From the IMG/VR virus record IMGVR_UViG_3300025327_000022, positions 1 to 64,000 of that record: a stretch of DNA of 64,000 nt. One strand, written 5' to 3'. This stretch comes from a virus. Below, piece after piece: positions 55,164-62,939 of the stretch. Each line of letters begins with the position of its first letter. Position 1 is the stretch's first letter. The translations under genes were made by a program, and so were the position numbers. A model generated the notes under the pieces. It was given only the letters and a program-made list of their open reading frames with translations, made no database searches and had not been told where the DNA came from.

Positions 55164-57519
55164 ACGCAAGCATCCACTTGCTGAGTGCGAAGTCTGCCCT
55201 CTCTATGAGAAGCCCTGTGCGAAATCACTGATTCCTGCTAATCCTGTGGCTGCGGTTGTGGCTCGCTCACCAGGTTGGAAAGAGGCTAAGACAGGCGAGC
55301 CATTTACCGGACTCTCAGGGAGGGTTCTCAATCATTTGTTGGAACAGAACGGAGTTAAACGCGAGGAGGTATTGCTTACCAATGTTGTCCTTTGTGCGCC
55401 AAATGAAGGTGAAGTACCGGGAGCGGCGATTAAAGCGTGCGCTCCACGCCTACGAGCGGAGTTGTCCGATTGTTCGCTTATTATTGCCGCTGGAAGAGAG
55501 GCGGTTAATCTGCTTGTCGGTAGAGGAGCTATCGATCGTCACCGTGGATATAGGATTGCATCCAATGGAAAGACTCTTATTGCTACGAACAATCCCGCAC
55601 TTGTCCTCAGAGACGACTCGACCTTTCCAAACCTCAGAAAAGACTTCAAGAGGGCATTCCATCCTATCCCCGAACCCACTCTGCCACGAGTAGAGGTAAT
55701 AGAAGATGCCGAGACCGCAGCAGCTTTCCTTAAAGATGTCCCGCCCGGTTCTGTCGCGGCAGATATTGAGTCTCGTGGCGGACTTTCTCATAGGGCCGAA
55801 CTTGTATCCTTTCAAATTGCAATTGATGGAGGACTTGCAACTGTCTTCGGAGAGCGGGGAGGGCTATGGTTCGATACCGCTTTCATTAGAGATCACTTTC
55901 GACCCTTCCTCGAATCCAAAAACCACCGTTTCATTTGGCACAACGGAAAGTTCGACGTTAAAGTCCTCAGACATACCTATGGAATCCGAGCAAGAATAGA
56001 TGAAGATACCATGCTGCTATCCTATGCGCTTGATGAGCGCTCGGGACAATCGGAGAAGCAGCACGGTGGATATCATAAGCTAGAATACCTGCTAGCCGAG
56101 GAGTTTGGATGGCCCAATTATGAGCCAGAATCCGTCAAACAGTTTAAGAAAACCGGCATTGTTACCAATTACGACGAGTTACACACTTATGCCGGGAGGG
56201 ATGCTAGTGGGACATATCAATTGTTTGAGCTTCTACCCGGACGAGTCAAGTCTGAAGAAACTGAACGTCCTTACCGAGAATTACTACTCGAAGGTGCGGA
56301 GGCTTGCTCGCGAATCGAAGTTGCAGGCTTTCGATACAACATAGTGGCGGCAGCCGATTTGATGGAAGAGGAAGTTCAGCCTGAGCTTGAGCGCAGGACT
56401 AAGAACATGCGGATGATTATTGATGATCCGCTTTTGAATCCGCGCTCGCCCAAGCAGATTTCCAACATCTTTTACAATCGCTGGAAGCTTCGACATGAGA
56501 TGCAGTCTCGCCCTAATATGAAGGAATCTACCGACGATGCCACGCTTAATGAGCTTACTGCCGGGCGTTTCGTGTCTAGGGCGGATGCTGACGTTACTAC
56601 AATCAAGACTTTTGCTAAGGAGCTTAAACGCTTCAGAGAGCTTTCGAAGCAGGCGGATACCTATATTGTCGCGTTGGTCGAGAGGGCAGTTAATGACCCT
56701 GAGAATAGGCTCTATACGGATCTCCTTCTACATGGTACTACTAGTGGGCGGCTATCGTCGAGGAATCCAAATCTTCAGAATATCACCCGGACCAAACCCG
56801 GATTACCTGATATTCGACGCCTATTCCTTCCATCACGGGGACGCCAGATTATACAGGCTGATTATAGCCAAGCTGAACTTCGTTGTATTGCGCACTTTTC
56901 TCAGGACAAAGAACTCCTACGAGTCTACACTGAAGACCTCGATCTCCATTCGGTAGCTGCTGAGAACTTCTATGGCCCTGACTTTATCCCTGAGCAGCGT
57001 AACCGCGCTAAGAACATGAACTTCGGTGTAGCTTACGGGCAGGGTGCTGCAACCTTCCAGGAGAAACATGAAATCCCTGAGAGAGAAGCGCAGAAGTTCA
57101 TTGATTGGTGGTGGAGATACTTCTCAGGCGTAGCCGACTGGAAGCAGGAGATTATCAAGGAGATGCGGACGGGGTATGTAACGTCCCCGTTTGGAAGAAG
57201 GCGGCGTTTCTATCTTATCACGCCTGAGAACAAGAACGCAATGATCCGTGAGGCCGTAAATTTCAAACCCCAATCCACAGCGGGTGACTTTACCCTACGA
57301 TCTGTAATTCTGCTAGTAAAAGAGATCGATTGGAAGAAGGCAGCCATCGTCATCACAGTTCACGACAATATCGTGGGGGATGTGAAGGAGAGCTATATTG
57401 ATGAGTACAAGGCCATTTGTGAGCAGATAATGGTGAGCCGTCCTAGAGACGAGCTAGGTTGGACAATACCTTTCAAGATCGACATAGGAGTCGGGCCAAA
57501 TTGGGCAGAAGCAAAATAG
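55147..57519 (+). CDS. UDG-DNA polymerase I fusion, 790 aa
   Basis: Residues 1-180 are a family-4-type uracil-DNA glycosylase fold: cysteines 14, 17, 83 and 98 for a 4Fe-4S cluster, GEPFTGLSGRVL, TNNPALVLRDDSTFP; but the catalytic GEAPG loop reads ARSPG, so glycosylase activity is doubtful. Next is a 3'-5' exonuclease with DIES, HNGKFDVKVL and YAGRDASG intact, then a family A polymerase: DYSQAELR (A), KNMNFGVAYG (B), VHDNIVGD (C, with Asn after the catalytic Asp where Glu is usual). Main replicative polymerase. UDG-Pol fusions are known in phages. Confidence 0.93.
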   Translation: MATTIKRKHPLAECEVCPLYEKPCAKSLIPANPVAAVVARSPGWKEAKTGEPFTGLSGRVLNHLLEQNGVKREEVLLTNVVLCAPNEGEVPGAAIKACAPRLRAELSDCSLIIAAGREAVNLLVGRGAIDRHRGYRIASNGKTLIATNNPALVLRDDSTFPNLRKDFKRAFHPIPEPTLPRVEVIEDAETAAAFLKDVPPGSVAADIESRGGLSHRAELVSFQIAIDGGLATVFGERGGLWFDTAFIRDHFRPFLESKNHRFIWHNGKFDVKVLRHTYGIRARIDEDTMLLSYALDERSGQSEKQHGGYHKLEYLLAEEFGWPNYEPESVKQFKKTGIVTNYDELHTYAGRDASGTYQLFELLPGRVKSEETERPYRELLLEGAEACSRIEVAGFRYNIVAAADLMEEEVQPELERRTKNMRMIIDDPLLNPRSPKQISNIFYNRWKLRHEMQSRPNMKESTDDATLNELTAGRFVSRADADVTTIKTFAKELKRFRELSKQADTYIVALVERAVNDPENRLYTDLLLHGTTSGRLSSRNPNLQNITRTKPGLPDIRRLFLPSRGRQIIQADYSQAELRCIAHFSQDKELLRVYTEDLDLHSVAAENFYGPDFIPEQRNRAKNMNFGVAYGQGAATFQEKHEIPEREAQKFIDWWWRYFSGVADWKQEIIKEMRTGYVTSPFGRRRRFYLITPENKNAMIREAVNFKPQSTAGDFTLRSVILLVKEIDWKKAAIVITVHDNIVGDVKESYIDEYKAICEQIMVSRPRDELGWTIPFKIDIGVGPNWAEAK

Positions 57520-57581
57520 AGGCTCAACTAACTATATTAATCGAGCAGTTGATTGGAGCCAAAGCGAGGATGCTTAAGTGA
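57501..57581 (+). CDS. possible 26-residue peptide
   Basis: TTG start, MGRSKIEAQLTILIEQLIGA, ending in a GTGA overlap with the next gene. GGAG stands 11 bases upstream. Weak case. Confidence 0.3.
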   Translation: MGRSKIEAQLTILIEQLIGAKARMLK

Positions 57582-57796
57582 AAATTATTGATTGCCCTGA
57601 CTGTGGTAGCGAAGTAGTCGAGTGCGATAATAATGTTTACCTTGATTATCCATCCGTGTCCTATGATGAAGTTAAGGCACCTTGGACGATAATGCGGTTT
57701 AGCTCAATGGGAATAGCATCTGTAGGCGATCCATCACTGGATGGGAAAGGTCATTCGCTACACGGGCATCAGCCGACTGGGGGTGTTATGGCATGA
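57578..57796 (+). CDS. zinc-ribbon-like protein, 72 aa
   Basis: GTG start. MKIIDCPDCGSEVVECDNNV at the N-terminus (CxxC plus a third Cys). His-rich C-terminus GHSLHGHQPTG. Unknown. Confidence 0.65.
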   Translation: MKIIDCPDCGSEVVECDNNVYLDYPSVSYDEVKAPWTIMRFSSMGIASVGDPSLDGKGHSLHGHQPTGGVMA

Positions 57797-58146
57797 AGTA
57801 TCGCAAGAAGCCGGTAGAAGTTGAAGCATTGCTCTGGGATGGGACTTTGGGGAAAGAAAAGGCGATTAGAGCATTTGCCCAAGAAGCCGAGATGCAGTCG
57901 AGCGAGGCCGTCCTATGGTTCTCTTATGAGACTATTCATATTCGAACTCTAGAGGGTGTTATGAAGGCTAATCTGGGCGACTGGATCATCAAGGGTATCA
58001 AAGGAGAGCTATATCCTTGCAAGCCAGATATTTTTGAGGCAACTTACGAGCCTGTGATGGAGTACGCTACGAAGATGGTAGAGATTGCTCCTAATGTTTA
58101 TCGGCCAGAGCGAGTTCCTATTGAGGAGCTGAACAGGAATGACTAA
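57793..58146 (+). CDS. widespread phage protein (MKYRKKPVEVEA type), 117 aa
   Basis: MKYRKKPVEVEALLWDG, HIRTLEGVMKANLGDWIIKG and KGELYPCKPDIFEATYEPV form the well-known pattern of a small phage protein found in many hosts; its role is unknown. ATGA overlap. Confidence 0.85.
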   Translation: MKYRKKPVEVEALLWDGTLGKEKAIRAFAQEAEMQSSEAVLWFSYETIHIRTLEGVMKANLGDWIIKGIKGELYPCKPDIFEATYEPVMEYATKMVEIAPNVYRPERVPIEELNRND

Positions 58147-58510
58147 GCCGCTTAATACATCAGGACTACCGCCCGAACTTCATCTGGTAGGGATGCTAGG
58201 CGAGGGATATATCGAGCGCCAGGAGGCTACTGGACAAGCCGAGATGGTACTCAGCGACGTTCTACCCGTGAAGATTGGCTACGACGAGTCAGAAGAGGAT
58301 TATGAAGCGCTTGGTATAAAGCTCGGAGCGGTTATCGATGCTGATCCGATCTTTCGCGATGCGACTCTCCCCGAAGGATGGAGTAGGCATGGCACTGACC
58401 ATTCAATGTGGTCCTACATCGCGGACGAGAGTGGCAGGGAACGAATTGCGATCTTTTATAAAGCTGCTTTCTACGATCGTCGAGCTAACATGAGGATTGT
58501 AAGGGAATGA
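58139..58510 (+). CDS. hypothetical protein, 123 aa
   Basis: GLPPELHLVGMLGEGYIERQ, then acidic, ending in beta-like WSYIADESGRERIAIFYKAA. Overlaps neighbours by 8 and 4 bases. Unknown. Confidence 0.7.
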   Translation: MTKPLNTSGLPPELHLVGMLGEGYIERQEATGQAEMVLSDVLPVKIGYDESEEDYEALGIKLGAVIDADPIFRDATLPEGWSRHGTDHSMWSYIADESGRERIAIFYKAAFYDRRANMRIVRE

Positions 58511-58647
58511 ATCGAAACCTATCACTCGGTTGGCCTTGGACGCTGACTTCTATCTACAGTTCGTTTTGTCGGCTCTACCCGCATGAAGTAGCTACTCAAT
58601 GGGGTGAAGCAACTTGGACGGCGCGCGATCTGTGGGAGGTTAAATGA
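58507..58647 (+). CDS. hypothetical protein, 46 aa
   Basis: ATGA overlaps on both sides. MNRNLSLGWPWTLTSIYSSF, aromatic-rich. Unknown. Confidence 0.5.
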   Translation: MNRNLSLGWPWTLTSIYSSFCRLYPHEVATQWGEATWTARDLWEVK

Positions 58648-58982
58648 AAGTTCTCATCGTTGATAACTTTCCATCATTTACGATAGACATTTATGTTTAT
58701 GGCGATCACATGAATCAGGTCGCGGAGTATAATTCAGAGCATCCACATCATTTGGATTGGCTTCCTTTTCAAGAGGGGACTATTCCAGAGCGACCTACTC
58801 TGAGTTTTGGCAAAGAAGTATGGGCAGCAATCATGGAGGAAGCTCTTGGTCCGGCACCGTCCGAAGAAGTCCTCAAAGACACACGCATGGTTAGAGATAG
58901 ACTTCTCGCGCTAATAGAGAAGGATCACGAGCGGATGGAAAAGCAGGCAGACGTAATGTTCAATCACCTTTTAGGGTCTTGA
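58644..58982 (+). CDS. hypothetical protein, 112 aa
   Basis: ATGA overlap. MKVLIVDNFPSFTIDIYVYG, alpha-beta; C-terminal helix RMVRDRLLALIEKDHERMEK. Last gene before a GC-rich stretch. Confidence 0.7.
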   Translation: MKVLIVDNFPSFTIDIYVYGDHMNQVAEYNSEHPHHLDWLPFQEGTIPERPTLSFGKEVWAAIMEEALGPAPSEEVLKDTRMVRDRLLALIEKDHERMEKQADVMFNHLLGS

Positions 58983-59160
58983 CAAGTTTGCTACATGAGA
59001 AGTTTCCCGGCCTTCTCCCGAGGGCCAGGATCGGGGCGACTCCGGGGTCGCGGTGGTGGCTCCGAGGGCCGCAGGGGATTGTTGGTAATTGTTGCTTAGC
59101 CCTCTCGCGATCCGCCGAGCGCAGCCGGGAGCGCCGGGGGCTAAGAAAGAATCGAGGGAT
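58983..59160. other. GC-rich island before the HNH gene
   Basis: About 180 bases of very high GC with short G and C runs, unlike either side. CTTAGCCC (from about 59095) and GGGGCTAAG (to about 59145) can pair and enclose further stems. Frames here lack support. May be a structured RNA or part of a mobile insertion carrying the HNH gene. Confidence 0.5.
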
Positions 59161-59165
59161 CTACT

Positions 59166-59456
59166 ATAAGTAGCGGGGAATGGTTAAAGCGGTTTTGGGA
59201 TAAGGTATTTATCCCTGAGGATGAGAGTGAATGTTGGCTGTGGTGCGGCACGATAACTGACGCTGGATACGGCGTATTTTCAATCAAAGGGCAAACTTAT
59301 ATGGCGCATCGATTAATGTATATGATCGCATTTGGCATCGAGCAGGGTGAACCCGTGCATCATCGCTGCGAGAGGCATCAATGCGTCAATCCATCCCATC
59401 TTCAGCAACTCGCCTATAGTGAGCATGGCAAGATACATTGGGAGGGCCGACGATGA
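59166..59456 (+). CDS. HNH endonuclease without a normal start codon
   Basis: The frame codes GEWLKRFWDKVFIPEDESEC, WLWCGTITDAGYGVF, AHRLMYMIAFG, VHHRCERHQCVNPSHLQQL, a complete phage-type HNH nuclease with its zinc/His residues. No ATG, GTG or TTG stands before the domain; only ATA at 59166 (GAGGG 8 bases upstream) is suitable, and the first ATG (59301) would delete half the domain. Either an unusual start or a 5'-damaged homing gene. The stop overlaps the resolvase start. Confidence 0.7.
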   Translation: MSSGEWLKRFWDKVFIPEDESECWLWCGTITDAGYGVFSIKGQTYMAHRLMYMIAFGIEQGEPVHHRCERHQCVNPSHLQQLAYSEHGKIHWEGRR

Positions 59457-59944
59457 TGATAGTTCTAGCACTTGATCCTGGTCAATGCACAGGCTATGCA
59501 TTAGCTGCGAAGGATGATGGGACCTTCGATATATGCTATGGGCAAGAGAGCTTCAGTCATCGGGAGCTTTACGATTTTATCCCTCCAAATGTCGAGCACG
59601 TAATTTGTGAGAGTTTCGAATTCAGGCAAGGAAGGCAATTAGGCGTGGATCTATATCCATGCGAATTGATCGGTGTCGTCAGCTTGTGGTATCAATATAG
59701 CAGCCTAGCGTTGGATCTTACGATGCAGCCCGCATCCATACAAGGGAAGAAAGCCTACTTCTCAGACGCTCGGCTCAAGGATATGGATTTATATCAGAAG
59801 GGTATAGAGCATGGTCGTAGCGCAGTGAAGCACTTGCTACAATGGTTCTATTATGGGGCGGGGTATCAATATCTCACTACTGATCAAGATCCCGAGCTTG
59901 TCGAAGAGGATTGGTTTAGGTCGAAGTACCTCGAAGGGGGGTGA
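59453..59944 (+). CDS. RuvC-like Holliday junction resolvase, 163 aa
   Basis: RNase H-fold nuclease: MIVLALDPGQCTGYALA with the first catalytic Asp, HVICESFEF with the Glu, and a C-terminal part with HGRSAVKHLLQWFYYG. Phage RuvC-like enzymes debranch recombination intermediates before packaging. ATG overlaps the HNH stop. Confidence 0.85.
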   Translation: MMIVLALDPGQCTGYALAAKDDGTFDICYGQESFSHRELYDFIPPNVEHVICESFEFRQGRQLGVDLYPCELIGVVSLWYQYSSLALDLTMQPASIQGKKAYFSDARLKDMDLYQKGIEHGRSAVKHLLQWFYYGAGYQYLTTDQDPELVEEDWFRSKYLEGG

Positions 59945-60123
59945 TGAATTATAGAGCCCTCTGAGGGGCTTACATAGATGCGGGGGGTAATCGTCCGGTG
60001 CCAGGAGAGGAAAATGCACTGGAGATTACCCCCCGTCCATGTCTAACTAGTCAGCCCTTGGTGGACAACTACCCCACATGCTCGCGGGCCGCAGTTAGAC
60101 AGGCTTATGCAGACGACTTGTTA
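59945..60123. other. convergent spacer
   Basis: Between plus-strand early genes and minus-strand lysis genes. Holds GAGCCCTC/GAGGGGCTT at about 59955 and the strong stem described separately. No supported gene. Confidence 0.6.
59981..60035. terminator. bidirectional terminator-like stem
   Basis: Perfect 12-bp CGGGGGGTAATC/GATTACCCCCCG around 31 bases, exactly between converging transcription units. No U-run, so an RNA-processing or factor-dependent site is also possible. Confidence 0.5.
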
Positions 60124-60336
60124 TTATGGCGATGCCTCGCCTCGCGACGGCGTAGCCACGTAGGGGATGCCGAACACGCCGCCAGCGGAGCCAAGCCCAA
60201 AGACGGCTGCCGATAGCCACTGTCCGTCAGTAATATCGCCAAATCCAACGTCACCGACCATCACAGTCATAAGCGAGCCCCCGAACGTAACTGCAAAGGC
60301 GAATGCGGCCTTCCCAAACTGACCGAGAATTCTCAT
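60124..60336 (-). CDS. holin-like membrane protein, 70 aa
   Basis: Two hydrophobic segments (AAFAFAVTFGGSLMTVMVGD and LSAAVFGLGSAGGVFGIPYV) separated by GDITDGQW, short charged ends: the shape of a small phage holin that forms pores to release endolysin. GGAGGTATAG precedes the ATG. Directly downstream of the endolysin. Confidence 0.8.
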   Translation of the reverse strand: MRILGQFGKAAFAFAVTFGGSLMTVMVGDVGFGDITDGQWLSAAVFGLGSAGGVFGIPYVATPSRGEASP

Positions 60337-61839
60337 CTATACCTCCAATAGTGGTGGACGAACTACGAATAAGAACTCACTAGGATACCGGCTGTACTTC
60401 GATAGCACGACTAGCTGAGGGCCACCATCCCATCCGTGCGAAACCCACTCGGCGGTTTGGTAGTCGCCTGGTTTGATGCACATGATGACATGGCGAGACG
60501 ATTCGAAGTGTGCTAGATCGCCGATGCGGTATGGAGCTGATACTTTAGGGTGATCGTCTTCGTACCAATCTGTATTTCCATAACCTGACCACTTCTGCTT
60601 AGCAGGATCAGGCACTTCCAAATCGGTCTTGCGCTTGGCATATGCGTAGCCTTGAATCACCGTGCCTGAGCAGTCCGAGGAGAACTTCGAGTTAGGATCG
60701 ATGTCTACCTTCACGGGGCGTGCCTGCGAGTAGCTAATGCTCGGCTCGTTAGCGATGATTGCGTAACCCCACTCGGCTAGCGCTTCCTGCACTTTCTCCT
60801 CATTGCGCGAGACTGCGGTGATCTTTGCCTCGTTCTGAATAAGCCTACGTGCGTATGGATCAAACGCATAGAGCTTCTTGCCATCTTTCCTATACGTTGC
60901 CGCACGTAGTTTTTCCCACGCCTTGTTACCATAGGTTCCGTCGTGGGCTAGACCGACAGATTTCTTGAAGTCGGCCATAGCTTCCCACAGGAGAAGATCG
61001 TAGTCCTGATTGAAATCTCCCCACGGAAGCAGCTTCAGGTGGCCCATTGCGCGCTTTAGTGCTTCTGCTGTTGGCCCTTTTGATCTGTGTTTGCTGGTTG
61101 GTAGCCCATACGGGCCAGTGTACGGAACCTGCTCGGCTGTTAGTGCCATTCCCCCTCCTGTGGTTGGTTTGCACCCTGCAAAGCCTATGAACGTTGGTGC
61201 CCAATTGGGCAGCGTAAACGACGCCATTACGGGGTCGCCAGTGAACAACGAGTATGGCGCTTGCAGCTTGAAGTCCGACGGCTTCATACCGCCGTAAGTA
61301 CCATAGGTCATATAGACGCAGCGTACTCCGTAATTCCACCACATCTCTCTAATGACTATGGGATCGTAGTTTTGTTGCTGCTCAGCAGGGAAGATTTGTG
61401 GGTGGACGGTTAGCTGCGCGGCTACAGACCAATTAATGTCGGCAAATGGTATAGGCTGCACGCTTAATCCGAAGTCGCGAGGGCCAATCTTCTTTACGGT
61501 GTAATCGAGTGCGGCTTGATCACCGTCGATTTCCTTCTCTGGATTGATCAGCCCAGGCGATTCCCATTTGTCAGAGGTCGCTACAACCCTGTCAACGATA
61601 GTGGGATCGAATTCGGGGTTGTTTGGATCGCCTTTGGCCGGTCTACCCCAAGGCCCACAGAACAGTCCATATGATAGGGCACGCGGACGGACTATCGCTT
61701 CCCACTGCTCAGGCTCGAAAGCGTGGACGTTGCAGAGCACACCCTTTATCCAGGGACAATTCTGCTTTAGCCAAGCAATGTCCTCTACTCCACCGTTGGG
61801 GTTATCTAGGAATAGAAAACATTGGTTGAAAGCTGTCAC
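60337..61839 (-). CDS. endolysin with peptidoglycan-binding and NlpC/P60-like domains, 500 aa
   Basis: Residues 1-230 form a TIM-barrel-like domain (FLFLDNPNGGVEDIAWLKQN, GVRCVYMTYGTYGGMKP) possibly of glycosidase type. Residues 250-325 (AEALKRAMGHLKLLPWGDFN, AMADFKKSVGLAHDGTYGNK) are a peptidoglycan-binding domain. The C-terminus is NlpC/P60-like with nucleophile in FSSDCSGTVIQGYAYA and His in SSRHVIMCIKPG. It would cut cell-wall peptides and perhaps glycans. GTG start overlapping the upstream stop. Confidence 0.88.
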   Translation of the reverse strand: MTAFNQCFLFLDNPNGGVEDIAWLKQNCPWIKGVLCNVHAFEPEQWEAIVRPRALSYGLFCGPWGRPAKGDPNNPEFDPTIVDRVVATSDKWESPGLINPEKEIDGDQAALDYTVKKIGPRDFGLSVQPIPFADINWSVAAQLTVHPQIFPAEQQQNYDPIVIREMWWNYGVRCVYMTYGTYGGMKPSDFKLQAPYSLFTGDPVMASFTLPNWAPTFIGFAGCKPTTGGGMALTAEQVPYTGPYGLPTSKHRSKGPTAEALKRAMGHLKLLPWGDFNQDYDLLLWEAMADFKKSVGLAHDGTYGNKAWEKLRAATYRKDGKKLYAFDPYARRLIQNEAKITAVSRNEEKVQEALAEWGYAIIANEPSISYSQARPVKVDIDPNSKFSSDCSGTVIQGYAYAKRKTDLEVPDPAKQKWSGYGNTDWYEDDHPKVSAPYRIGDLAHFESSRHVIMCIKPGDYQTAEWVSHGWDGGPQLVVLSKYSRYPSEFLFVVRPPLLEV

Positions 61840-62237
61840 GATTCTAGCCTCTTTGTCACTGCGTCAAACGCCTTGAGAACTTTCTCATGTCGCTCCTGTG
61901 CTCGGTGCTCATGTGCTTCGTGGCTTGCTATTAGGCGTTCCTCCGTTTCTATGATCGACCTTTGAATATGCGTTATTTCAGCTTTAACAGCTAATACTGC
62001 TTGCTCACGTCCCTCCGAAACGTCCTTAGATAGTGCAGACAGGTCAGTACGTATTTCCAGTTCACGTACACGTTGCAGTGCTTCCTTCTCGCGCTGTTGC
62101 GTCTCTTTTAACGCTACTTCGCGTTCTTCGGCCATATCCTTCCATAGAGAACCACGCCGTTCTAGTAACTGTGGCAGACCGATGAAGACGCCTGCTAGTA
62201 TGGCTACAACAATCACGATGATTTCAGTGGTATCCAT
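61836..62237 (-). CDS. membrane-anchored coiled-coil protein, 133 aa
   Basis: N-terminal anchor (IIVIVVAILAGVFIGLPQLL) then a long heptad coil (REVALKETQQREKEALQRVR). Its place beside endolysin and holin and its shape suggest a spanin-like or lysis-timing protein. Starts right at the upstream stop (TAA-ATG). Confidence 0.75.
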   Translation of the reverse strand: MDTTEIIVIVVAILAGVFIGLPQLLERRGSLWKDMAEEREVALKETQQREKEALQRVRELEIRTDLSALSKDVSEGREQAVLAVKAEITHIQRSIIETEERLIASHEAHEHRAQERHEKVLKAFDAVTKRLES

Positions 62238-62939
62238 TTAAGTTGGCCCAGGCGCACCTGTATAAGGACCAAGCCAGATGGCATATAGCCATTTGCCACC
62301 TACATTCCGATTACTCCCTGAGTCTTGGAAGAACCACAAGTATAATTCATCGTCGTATGGTGGGATGATCCAGGGCACCGTAATTCGAGAAACGGGGTCC
62401 CACTGAAGCGAAGAGATACTGGCTTTGTTGAGAGTCAGTGGGCTTTCTCCCCAAAGAGCAGCACCCGATAGCTCTTTATCGATGCGTACTGCTATCCCTC
62501 CGTCCCACTCGCCTATCCATCTTCCGAGGGCCATTAGTAGCCAGAATCCCGGCTTTATTAGTTTTATGCCATCCGTAATAAGTTGCGCATCGGCGGAATT
62601 GGACGTTGCGCCGTGTGACATGACGGCTTTGGTATATGTCTCGTCTGGACAAACGGTGGCGGGATCAGTTCCAGAGATGGTTCGCCAGATCCAAGCAAGA
62701 GGAGAGGGAGGAATATCTCGCCATTCTTGGTTGCTATGGTACTTTATGGCTTCGGTTTCAGAGTCTACAATTATTTGCCCCTCTTGCGGAACGGTTATAT
62801 CGCTAGTCCTCGCGCGTTCCATAAGAATTGGGTGCGTTCTGCGTAGGTCATCGATCTCGGCGTTCAATCTCGCTTGATCCGCAAGGATCTGCTCAATCAA
62901 ATCACTCGCAATCGGATCTTGTATTCCTCTAGTACCCAT
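62238..62939 (-). CDS. tail/baseplate-type protein, 233 aa
   Basis: ATG at 62939 overlaps the stop of the tail gene above (TGATG). Short coil (LIEQILADQARLNAEIDDLR) followed by a beta-rich part with many tryptophans (WIWRTISGTDPATVCPDETY, ELYLWFFQDSGSNRNVGGKW) like virion surface proteins. Role inferred from neighbours. Confidence 0.75.
   Translation of the reverse strand: MGTRGIQDPIASDLIEQILADQARLNAEIDDLRRTHPILMERARTSDITVPQEGQIIVDSETEAIKYHSNQEWRDIPPSPLAWIWRTISGTDPATVCPDETYTKAVMSHGATSNSADAQLITDGIKLIKPGFWLLMALGRWIGEWDGGIAVRIDKELSGAALWGESPLTLNKASISSLQWDPVSRITVPWIIPPYDDELYLWFFQDSGSNRNVGGKWLYAIWLGPYTGAPGPT

Noticed and set aside
59998-60216. Plus-strand frame across the convergent spacer
   Set aside because: It crosses the strong stem-loop and the end of the holin gene, and its residue content is not protein-like.
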